From Bacillota bacterium (GTDB taxonomy: Bacteria > Bacillota > Clostridia > Oscillospirales > Butyricicoccaceae): a stretch of DNA of 6,447 bases. The notes beneath the pieces were generated by a model. The model saw only the letters and a program-made list of their open reading frames with translations, ran no database searches and was not told where the DNA came from. The stretch's first letter is position 1; each line of letters opens with the position of its first letter. The stretch is taken from NCBI GenBank assembly GCA_030705725.1, contig JAUZPW010000086.1:1-6447 (forward strand), written 5' to 3'. Below are positions 1 through 5,809 of the stretch, piece by piece. The translations under genes and the position numbers were made by a program.

Positions 1-923
1 AGATTTTTCTTTTTCAGTATCAGCCAGACGATTGCCGTAACAACTGCGGAAATCAGTACGGGGAACCATGACACGTTAAAAGGCAGACCTGTCACGTTCA
101 TTCCGTAAAAGCTGAAAACAATGTTCGGGATCGTCATCAAAATAGTGATGACGGTGAGAACCTTCATGATAATATTCAAGTTATTGGAAATAAGCGACGC
201 GAACGCGTCCATCATTCCGCTTAAGATGTTTGAATATATATCGGCCATTTCGATGGCCTGCTTGAATTCGATGATAACGTCCTCAAGAAGCTCCTGATCG
301 TCCTCGTAGAGCTTTATTATCCTGCCCCTCAATACCTTTTCAAGCGTGACCTCGGTTGCTTTAAGGGAGGTTGTAAAGTATACCAGGGATTTTTCAAGGT
401 CGAGCAGCAGAATAAGCTCTTTGTTTTTAAGCGAGCGGTAAAGCTGACGCTCTATATGGCTTGAAATTTTATCTATCTGCCGCAGGTAATAAAGAAAGTT
501 GTTTGCGATACGCAAAAACAAATGCAGTATAAACTGCGTTTTCATAGATGTCTGGATATTTCTGACCGTTCCGTCCGCAAAGTCGGCGATAGCGCGCGGC
601 TCCTTGAGGCAGACAGTTATGATTTGCTCAGGCGCGACAATCACGCCCAGCGGCAGTGTGGAAAAAATGACGCCTGTCTGGTTCTCATGTTTTTCGGAAA
701 ACGGGACGTCGATAATAAGCAGCGTCTGATTTTCTTCAACCTCGACACGGGAGGTCTCCTCCTCGTCAAGGGCAGCCCTTAAAAAGCCCTGATCGACCTC
801 AACCTTTTGTATAACAAACTGAAGCTCATCCTCGGTAGGGTCAATCATGTTTATCCAGCAGCCTTTTTCGATTCCGCTGATTTTAACCAGATTATTTTCA
901 ATTGTTTTGTAAAAAGAAAGCAT
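1..923 (-). CDS. corA: CorA-family divalent cation (Mg2+/Co2+) transporter, 3' end cut by window edge
   Basis: Reading the minus strand from an ATG at 923 gives 307 uninterrupted codons to the window edge; the stop lies outside, and only a few residues should be missing because the family is about 310-320 residues long. The layout is classic CorA: a soluble N-terminal domain (about 1-130), long helical stretches (about 130-250), then two membrane segments near the C-terminus (about 252-272 and 286-304). The hallmark YGMN sits at residues 273-276 (bases 107-96), directly after the first membrane helix, where it forms the selectivity mouth of the pentameric channel. It is followed by NVTGLPF instead of the MPE-containing loop of classical CorA, a variant I associate with a Bacillota subgroup, so the transported ion (Mg2+, Co2+ or another) is not certain. 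The start is supported by GAGGTG at 937-932, eight bases upstream. It has its own promoter and a hairpin-rich leader, so it is probably not part of the division operon. Confidence 0.93.
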   Translation of the reverse strand, partial: MLSFYKTIENNLVKISGIEKGCWINMIDPTEDELQFVIQKVEVDQGFLRAALDEEETSRVEVEENQTLLIIDVPFSEKHENQTGVIFSTLPLGVIVAPEQIITVCLKEPRAIADFADGTVRNIQTSMKTQFILHLFLRIANNFLYYLRQIDKISSHIERQLYRSLKNKELILLLDLEKSLVYFTTSLKATEVTLEKVLRGRIIKLYEDDQELLEDVIIEFKQAIEMADIYSNILSGMMDAFASLISNNLNIIMKVLTVITILMTIPNIVFSFYGMNVTGLPFNVSWFPVLISAVVTAIVWLILKKKN

Positions 924-931
924 AGATATCA

Positions 932-986
932 CACCTCACATTATCGGCATGATCTATCTGCATGCCGTAATACTATTCTTAATAGT
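932..986 (-). promoter_or_regulatory. Structured 5' leader of corA: two hairpins next to the ribosome site
   Basis: In the predicted corA leader, ACTATT (986-981) pairs with AATAGT (977-972) across a 3-base loop. CGGCATG (967-961) pairs with CATGCCG (951-945) across a 9-base loop. The second stem can be extended by four A-T pairs (971-968 with 943-940) past one bulged base, which brings it up against the ribosome site GAGGTG at 937-932. No U-run follows either stem, so neither looks like an intrinsic terminator. Folding could influence translation start or RNA stability. The pairing is seen in the sequence; a regulatory role is inference. The first dyad could also be a protein operator. Confidence 0.45.
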
Positions 987-1038
987 CTACTTCGGGGAAT
1001 TGTATCCACGGCTGTTGCTCCTTTCTTTTTATTACTTT

Positions 1039-1068
1039 ATTATAACGCCGCATTGCTTGTTATGGCAA
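1039..1068 (-). promoter_or_regulatory. Predicted sigma-A type promoter for corA
   Basis: TTGCCA at 1068-1063 (one mismatch to TTGACA), an 18-base spacer, then a perfect TATAAT at 1044-1039. Transcription would start near 1032, giving a leader of about 109 bases before the corA ATG at 923. It lies downstream of the ftsZ terminator, which makes corA a separate transcription unit. The rest of the stretch from 1069 to 1170 is A/T-rich and holds no gene I can support. Confidence 0.65.
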
Positions 1069-1170
1069 CTGTTTTTCCTATTTTGCAGCAAAAAAATTAT
1101 TTAGATGTCATGATACTTCCGAATTCTTTGTTTTTCTCCGTTTTTCTCGCGCTTCCGATGCCTCGCTTTG

Positions 1171-1207
1171 TATAAAAATAAAGCGGGAAAAATTTTCCCG
1201 CTTTATT
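1171..1207 (-). terminator. Rho-independent terminator of the ftsZ transcript
   Basis: Starting seven bases after the ftsZ stop, the minus strand carries AATAAAGCGGG (1207-1197) pairing perfectly with CCCGCTTTATT (1187-1177); the A/T bases between them can close the stem further, leaving a very small loop. A U-rich tail (TTTATTTTTATA, 1182-1171) overlaps and follows the 3' arm. The orientation fits termination of the ftsW-murG-murA-ftsQ-ftsZ run. The plus-strand side has a weaker T-run and no gene that would need it. Confidence 0.88.
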
Positions 1208-1213
1208 ATGTAT

Positions 1214-2362
1214 TTATTTATTGAACAGTTTTATGATTTCATCGAACGGATCCGGCTGCTCTTCCTCGACCGGCTGCGCAGCCCCCGACTTTGAAAAGAA
1301 AGTCTCGGGATCCTTTGGCGGATTTTTGCCGTCCTTGGCTTCCTTGCCGGGTGCCGGTGCGGCCGCGGCCTTTTGCGCGTCTGAAAACGGCGTTTCGCTG
1401 ATAGGCTGATTTTCGAATCCGGTCGCTATGACGGTAATCCGGATTTCATCCTCCATCGTTTCGTCGATCGCCGCTCCCAAAATGATGTGTGCTTCCCTGT
1501 GCGCCGCAACCTGGACCATCGTCGCCGCGCGCTCGACCTCTTCAAGGCCGATATCCGGTGAACCCGTCACGTTAAGTATAACGCCCTTCGCGCCGTTAAT
1601 CGAAGTCTCGAGAAGCGGGCTTGAAATAGCCATCTTAGCAGCTTCCTCGGCCTTGTCCTTGCCCGCGGCGCGCCCTACTCCCATGTGCGCGTAACCGGCC
1701 GATTTCATAATAGCGGTAACATCCGCAAAATCCAGGTTTATAAGCCCCGGGACGGTAATAAGCTCGCTTATGCTCTGCACCGCCTGACGCAAAACGCCGT
1801 CCGCGATTTCAAAAGCGTTTGTGAAGCTTATTTTCTGTTCGCTGACAAATTTAAGGCGTTCGTTCGGTATAACGACAAGAGAATCAACCTTTTCGAGAAG
1901 CTCGTTTATTCCTCTTTCCGCCTGCTCAATGCGTACCTTGCCTTCAAAATTGAACGGGCGGGTAACAACGCCGACGGTAAGTATTCCGAGCTTTTTGGCG
2001 ATCTCCGCAACCACCGGAGCTCCGCCCGTGCCGGTGCCGCCTCCCATACCCGCGGTTATAAACACCATATCGGTTCCTTCAAGGGCTTTCTGAATTTCCT
2101 CGCGGCTTTCTTCAGCGGCGTTTTTGCCGACCTTCGGATCGCTTCCGGCGCCTTGTCCGCCCGTAAGCTTTGCGCCCACCTGAATCTTTCGTGTGGCGGA
2201 GGAATAGTTAAGCGCCTGCTTGTCCGTATTTACGGCAATAAATTCAACGCCTTTGACACCGTTGGTAATCATCCTGTTGACGGCGTTGTTTCCGCCGCCT
2301 CCGATGCCGATTACCTTTATTGAAACAACGTTTTCATTCTCAATCTCAAATTCAAAGCCCAT
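1214..2362 (-). CDS. ftsZ: Cell division protein FtsZ (tubulin-like GTPase)
   Basis: A 382-residue FtsZ, the same length as the Bacillus subtilis protein. FtsZ polymerises with GTP into the cytoplasmic ring that recruits the divisome. Visible landmarks are the N-terminal nucleotide-binding segment IGGGGNNAVNRM (about 20-31), the tubulin signature GGGTGTG (107-113), and the T7 synergy loop NLDFAD (209-214) with both catalytic aspartates (D211, D214). The globular domain ends near 317, followed by a disordered Ala/Pro/Lys/Glu-rich linker of about 50 residues and a short C-terminal peptide, DPFDEIIKLFNK. That peptide lacks the usual proline/arginine-containing IPxFLR-like core that binds FtsA, SepF and other partners. 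The start is supported by GGAGGTT at 2377-2371, ten bases upstream. It lies downstream of ftsQ across an AT-rich spacer with its own likely promoter, and is followed at once by a strong terminator. ftsA, often next to ftsZ, is not here. Confidence 0.98.
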   Translation of the reverse strand: MGFEFEIENENVVSIKVIGIGGGGNNAVNRMITNGVKGVEFIAVNTDKQALNYSSATRKIQVGAKLTGGQGAGSDPKVGKNAAEESREEIQKALEGTDMVFITAGMGGGTGTGGAPVVAEIAKKLGILTVGVVTRPFNFEGKVRIEQAERGINELLEKVDSLVVIPNERLKFVSEQKISFTNAFEIADGVLRQAVQSISELITVPGLINLDFADVTAIMKSAGYAHMGVGRAAGKDKAEEAAKMAISSPLLETSINGAKGVILNVTGSPDIGLEEVERAATMVQVAAHREAHIILGAAIDETMEDEIRITVIATGFENQPISETPFSDAQKAAAAPAPGKEAKDGKNPPKDPETFFSKSGAAQPVEEEQPDPFDEIIKLFNK

Positions 2363-2435
2363 TTATTAAAAACCTCCATAAGAAATTGTTTCAAATATTA
2401 ATTTTATAAAAAAACATCCAGATATTATCTAATTA

Positions 2436-2500
2436 ATCATAACTTATTTTTGGAACTTTGTTAAGAGATTTGTTATATTTATTTTATTTAATTTATTAAA
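2436..2500 (-). promoter_or_regulatory. Predicted ftsZ promoter with AT-rich (UP-element-like) upstream segment
   Basis: TTAACA at 2464-2459 and TATGAT at 2441-2436 are separated by exactly 17 bases; each box has one mismatch to the sigma-A consensus. The predicted start is near 2429, giving a leader of about 66 bases. The 36 bases upstream of the -35 box (2465-2500) contain only three G/C positions and resemble an UP element. The whole 2381-2500 stretch has 17 G/C in 120 bases, far below the flanking genes. No terminator is visible after ftsQ, so ftsZ could also be reached by read-through. The boxes are seen; promoter activity is inferred. Confidence 0.6.
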
Positions 2501-3274
2501 TCAGAAGCCTTCAGGGCGAAACCTGGCGCTTTCTGCGTCCGTAAGGTCAATAACCCCTCGGTCCGAGGGTGACAGCCTTTCCTTCACGCTGAGCAGAAAA
2601 CGGAATTTCCGGTCAAAATCCGACGCTTCGCCGATAAGAACGGTAAACCGGTTTCCATAGCTAAAGCTAACATTGTAAATCTTCGTAAAATCAATATCCC
2701 CAATATCGCCTGCGATGCCGCTTTTGTAAGCCGCGGCAAAAAACTCCGTCAGTTTCTGAAGCTTGTCCTTATCATCGGGTTCAATAATTTCCCCGGCAGC
2801 GGCGCTCTGGGCGGTTAAACCCTTAACTATTCCGGCTTGCTTTGCTTTCTCTTCGGAGACCGGTTCGAGAAGTTTCCCGCGTTTATCCAGAAGCCAGTAT
2901 TTTCCGGAGATTTCCACCGCCGCGGCAGGCTCCGTATCGGAAACGATAATTTCAACGGTATCTGGAAGTTTTCTGCGGATACGTATTTCGTCAAGGTAAA
3001 CAAGTTTTGAAAACATGCGGTTTATAGTCGTGAATTTATTTATTAAAAACATGTTGGTTCCGGTGCGGATTCCCGATGCATCAAGAACCTCTTCCTGAGA
3101 ATACCTTGTTTTGCCGGAGATTTCAACATTAGAGATCTTAAAAAAAACCGTTATTGCCGCCGCAACCGCCGCAAGAACCACCAAAAATGAAAAGACGCCA
3201 AAAAACAGGCCGGTCTTACGGCGGCGGTATTTTCTTTTTCTGTTCTTTCGCCTTAAGTCTCTGACGTCGTTCAT
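2501..3274 (-). CDS. ftsQ: Cell division protein FtsQ/DivIB
   Basis: A 257-residue bitopic membrane protein, close to the 263 residues of B. subtilis DivIB. It has a very basic cytoplasmic N-terminus (about 8-20, Lys/Arg rich), one membrane helix (about 22-44), then a POTRA domain (about 45-115, opening with FKISNVEISG and closing with LPDTVEIIVSDTEP), and the extracytoplasmic beta domain (about 116-257, including YWLLDKRGKLLEP). In the divisome, FtsQ/DivIB forms a complex with FtsL and DivIC/FtsB and helps control septal peptidoglycan synthesis by FtsW and its partner PBP. Sequence identity in this family is low, so the call rests on topology, the POTRA pattern and position between murA and ftsZ. 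The start is fixed by GGAGGTGA at 3286-3279, a very strong ribosome site seven bases from the ATG. Only 30 bases separate it from the murA stop, indicating co-transcription. Confidence 0.93.
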   Translation of the reverse strand: MNDVRDLRRKNRKRKYRRRKTGLFFGVFSFLVVLAAVAAAITVFFKISNVEISGKTRYSQEEVLDASGIRTGTNMFLINKFTTINRMFSKLVYLDEIRIRRKLPDTVEIIVSDTEPAAAVEISGKYWLLDKRGKLLEPVSEEKAKQAGIVKGLTAQSAAAGEIIEPDDKDKLQKLTEFFAAAYKSGIAGDIGDIDFTKIYNVSFSYGNRFTVLIGEASDFDRKFRFLLSVKERLSPSDRGVIDLTDAESARFRPEGF

Positions 3275-3304
3275 TTAATCACCTCCACGTCCGGTTATTT
3301 TTAT

Positions 3305-4558
3305 CTATTCCACTCGTTTTATGTCTGCTCCGAGCGATCTTAGACGTTCATCCATTTTCTCATATCCCCGGTCGGTGTGTGAAAGCTCGCATACCTCGCT
3401 GACCCCATCCGCGCCGAGAGCCGCTATAACGAGAGCCGCCCCGCCTCTTAAGTCGGTCATTTTTACGGATGCGCCTGAAAGCTTCGGGACTCCGGTTATG
3501 ACGGCAATCTTGCCCTCCACCCGGATATTGGCGCCCATTCTTAAAAGCTCGCATACATGCCTAAATCGGTTTTCAAAAATATTTTCGATAAAAATCGTCG
3601 TGCCCTTTGCCTTAGCCATAAGCGCCATAAGCGGAGACTGCACGTCGGTGGGGAAGCCCGGATAAGGCATGGTTCTTACGGGGCGGATTGCTTTCAGTTC
3701 ATTTCCCGACCGCAGGTAAAGCCTCCCCGGCTCGGCTGAAACAAAGCAGCCCGATTCCTCAAGTGCCGCGACTACCGTCGACAAATGCTCCGGCGCAACG
3801 GATAAAAGCTCTATTTCCCCGTGGGTTATAGCCGCGGCGCAAAGATACGTGGCAGCTTCGATACGGTCGGGCATAACCGTGTGCTCAACGCCGCTCGCGA
3901 ATGCCGCCCCTTCTATTTCAATGACTGAACCGCCCGCGCCGTGTATCTTGGACCCCGTTTTTTGCAAAAATTTTTCAAGGTCTTCAATTTCCGGTTCTCT
4001 TGCCGCGTTTATTATTCTGGTCCGGCCGCTGCACATGGTAGCCGCGAGCATAATGTTTTCCGTGGCTCCGACGCTGGGAAACGACAAATTGATTTCCGCG
4101 CCCTTCATGTCCCCGGCTTCGCAGATTATTTCCCCGCCCTCTTCGCTTATGGATACCCCCAGTTTTTTGAGGGAAGACAAATGAAGATCTATCGGGCGGG
4201 GGCCAAGCTCGCAGCCTCCGGGGAAAGACATACGCGCTTTTCCCGCGCGAACAATAATAGCTCCTAAAAACATAACGGAGGACCGCATTTCCCGCATCAG
4301 CGATTCCGGTATATCAAAGCGCGACATCGTCCGGGCGTCGACAATAACGGTATCGTTTTCCCGCGTCACGCGGCATCCAAGATGTGAAAGTATTTTAATC
4401 GCTGAACGTACATCCTTCAGGTCAGGGCAGTTATGTATAACGCTTTCGCCGTTAACCAGCAATGTTGCCGCCAGGATCGGAAGTACGCTGTTTTTAGCCC
4501 CATGCACCCTAAGACTGCCGGATAGCGGATTGCCTCCGGCAATGACGTATTTACTCAT
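3305..4558 (-). CDS. murA: UDP-N-acetylglucosamine 1-carboxyvinyltransferase MurA
   Basis: A 417-residue EPSP-synthase-fold enzyme (usual MurA length about 417-430) that transfers enolpyruvate from PEP to UDP-GlcNAc, the first committed step of peptidoglycan synthesis in the cytoplasm. Catalytic residues are in register with E. coli MurA: K22 and N23 in HGAKNS, the active-site cysteine C116 in PGGCELGPRPIDLHL, R121 after it, D305 in GFPTDVQ, and R371 in TDLRGGAAL. The C-terminal HTDRGYEKMDERLRSLGADI is typical. C116 is the residue alkylated by fosfomycin, so the enzyme is predicted to be sensitive (family knowledge, not tested). The start is supported by CAGGAGG at 4574-4568, nine bases upstream. 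It sits between murG and ftsQ, where B. subtilis has murB. Many Bacillota carry two MurA paralogues; which type this is cannot be settled from the window. Confidence 0.97.
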   Translation of the reverse strand: MSKYVIAGGNPLSGSLRVHGAKNSVLPILAATLLVNGESVIHNCPDLKDVRSAIKILSHLGCRVTRENDTVIVDARTMSRFDIPESLMREMRSSVMFLGAIIVRAGKARMSFPGGCELGPRPIDLHLSSLKKLGVSISEEGGEIICEAGDMKGAEINLSFPSVGATENIMLAATMCSGRTRIINAAREPEIEDLEKFLQKTGSKIHGAGGSVIEIEGAAFASGVEHTVMPDRIEAATYLCAAAITHGEIELLSVAPEHLSTVVAALEESGCFVSAEPGRLYLRSGNELKAIRPVRTMPYPGFPTDVQSPLMALMAKAKGTTIFIENIFENRFRHVCELLRMGANIRVEGKIAVITGVPKLSGASVKMTDLRGGAALVIAALGADGVSEVCELSHTDRGYEKMDERLRSLGADIKRVE

Positions 4559-4585
4559 TATTAAATGCCTCCTGATATCTGCCTT

Positions 4586-4626
4586 TTTGCATCGGCAAAT
4601 AACGCATCCGGGCGCTCTTCACGCCC
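4586..4626 (-). other. Two small inverted repeats in the murG-murA spacer
   Basis: On the minus strand GGGCG (4626-4622) pairs with CGCCC (4614-4610), with one further G-U pair possible inside. Downstream, TTTGC (4599-4595) pairs with GCAAA (4590-4586) around a 4-base loop, just ahead of the murA ribosome site. Neither is followed by a U-run, so they are not convincing terminators. They may be RNA-processing or stability elements, or chance. Confidence 0.3.
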
Positions 4627-4634
4627 CATCACAT

Positions 4635-4662
4635 ATTATGCGTCCTCTTCTTATGATGTGAA
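4635..4662 (-). promoter_or_regulatory. Possible weak promoter in the murG-murA spacer
   Basis: TTCACA (4662-4657), a 16-base spacer and CATAAT (4640-4635) each differ from the sigma-A consensus at one position. A start near 4628 would place a GC-rich hairpin at the very 5' end of the RNA. The 115-base murG-murA gap is the largest break upstream of ftsQ, so an internal promoter for murA-ftsQ is plausible but unproven. Confidence 0.35.
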
Positions 4663-4673
4663 CGGGAACGTTT

Positions 4674-5795
4674 TTATGAAACCAGGAGGTTTTTAAGTAC
4701 TTCGTATATTTTCGGACACGCGTCCGTCTTCTTGAGCCGGAGCGCGTTTTGAGCCATTTGGTTAAGCTTCCCGGGATCATTTAAGAGTTTTTTTACCTCG
4801 CTATAAAGGGATTCGCCGGTGCACTCGTTTTCGAGCAGTACCGTCGCGGCTCCCGCTTTTTCCAGAGCCCTCGCGTTTTTTTCCTGATGGTTGTCTGCGA
4901 CATACGGCGAAGGCACGATAAGCGAAGCCCTGCCCACGGCGCATATTTCGGCCAGAGCCGACGCCCCCGCGCGGCAGACGACAAGGTCGCAGGCGGCCAG
5001 AACGTCCGCCATGTCATGGATATACTCCCTTAGGTCGATATTCTTATGTCCGTTTAAGTCTATTCCAAGCTTACTGATTTCCTCGGTCATCTGTTTGTAA
5101 CCCGCGGCTCCGGCAGCGTGTATATGATAAAATTCGTAGTGTTCCGCCTCAAGTCTTATAAAATCGATCATTTTTTTATTCATTCCGGAAGCGCCGAGAG
5201 AGCCCCAGTAAGTAACCACCAAAGGCTTCCCGGCTATGCCCAGTTTTTTTTCGGCGCTTTTCTTGTCAGCCGAAACGATTTTCGACCTGATGGGATTTCC
5301 CGTCAAAACGGCGTTTTCTCTATTTTTCAAATAAGGGATAGTGTCGGAAAAGCTCACGAGCACCTTTGAAACCCGGCCTGAAAGCATCCTGACAACAGCA
5401 CCCGGCATTGCGTTGACTTCAAGTAAAACGGTCGGGATTTTAAGCCTGGTTCCGGCATAAACGACCGGGAAACACGCATATCCGCCGGTGCCGACAATTA
5501 TGTCCGGCTTAAACTCTCTGATGATTGCCTTTGCCTTGCCGACCGCCGTCATAGCCTCGTATACCGAAACCGCGTCATACCTTATGTTTTCCAGGCTCGG
5601 CTTTCTTCTTATCCCGTGCAGAGGCAGCGTAAAAAGCCTGTATCCCTCTTCCCTGACGAGCTTTTCCTCCATACCCCCGCTTGCTCCCGCAAAGCGTATA
5701 TCAGAATAAGGCTCTCTGGTTTTTATATATTCGGCCAGGGCAAGCGCCGGGTTAATATGCCCTCCGGTACCTCCACCCGCAAACAAAACTTTCAT
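4674..5795 (-). CDS. murG: UDP-GlcNAc:undecaprenyl-PP-MurNAc-pentapeptide GlcNAc transferase MurG
   Basis: A 373-residue GT28/GT-B glycosyltransferase that converts lipid I to lipid II on the cytoplasmic membrane face (B. subtilis MurG is 363 residues). The N-terminus MKVLFAGGGTGGHINPALALA is the family's first glycine-rich loop. The second glycine-rich segment VGTGGYACFP is at 101-110. In the C-terminal donor-binding half are WGSLGAS (197-203), CRAGASALAEI (274-284) and NHQEKNA (302-308). The frame stays open upstream to an ATG at 5954, but those 53 residues resemble no MurG and overlap ftsW; the ATG at 5795 has AAGGAG six bases upstream and starts exactly at the conserved fold. Oddities: the usual HEQN motif reads LEVN (125-128), and the usual GGSQGA reads WGSLGA. 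The catalytic fold otherwise looks intact. It begins 14 bases after the ftsW stop, suggesting translational coupling. Confidence 0.96.
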   Translation of the reverse strand: MKVLFAGGGTGGHINPALALAEYIKTREPYSDIRFAGASGGMEEKLVREEGYRLFTLPLHGIRRKPSLENIRYDAVSVYEAMTAVGKAKAIIREFKPDIIVGTGGYACFPVVYAGTRLKIPTVLLEVNAMPGAVVRMLSGRVSKVLVSFSDTIPYLKNRENAVLTGNPIRSKIVSADKKSAEKKLGIAGKPLVVTYWGSLGASGMNKKMIDFIRLEAEHYEFYHIHAAGAAGYKQMTEEISKLGIDLNGHKNIDLREYIHDMADVLAACDLVVCRAGASALAEICAVGRASLIVPSPYVADNHQEKNARALEKAGAATVLLENECTGESLYSEVKKLLNDPGKLNQMAQNALRLKKTDACPKIYEVLKNLLVS

Positions 5796-5801
5796 TGCAA
5801 T

Positions 5802-5807
5802 CTCCTT
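5802..5807 (-). promoter_or_regulatory. Ribosome binding site that sets the murG start
   Basis: AAGGAG lies in the 14-base gap between the ftsW stop (5812-5810) and the murG ATG (5795), six bases from the start codon. It supports the 373-residue form over the longer open frame beginning inside ftsW, and suggests ribosomes finishing ftsW reinitiate on murG. Confidence 0.85.
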
Positions 5808-5809
5808 GA

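Noticed and set aside
499..782. Two overlapping short plus-strand open frames
   Set aside because: Both are antisense to the corA coding region and have no supporting signals.
924..1032. Mg2+ riboswitch (M-box) upstream of corA
   Set aside because: The leader is shorter than a typical M-box and I do not recognise its conserved core; only two simple hairpins are visible.
1131..1150. Short tandem purine-rich repeat (GAGAAAAAC twice on the minus strand)
   Set aside because: Only two copies of nine bases in low-complexity DNA; not enough to call a repeat array or binding site.
807..1175. Plus-strand open frame of 122 codons over the corA start and intergenic region
   Set aside because: It runs across the corA 5' end, its promoter and leader, shows no family resemblance, and ends in the ftsZ terminator. 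It looks like chance.
1685..2323. Long plus-strand open frame (212 codons) opposite ftsZ
   Set aside because: It is fully antisense to a clear ftsZ gene, has no recognisable domain, no ribosome site that I can support, and is explained by codon bias of the opposite strand.
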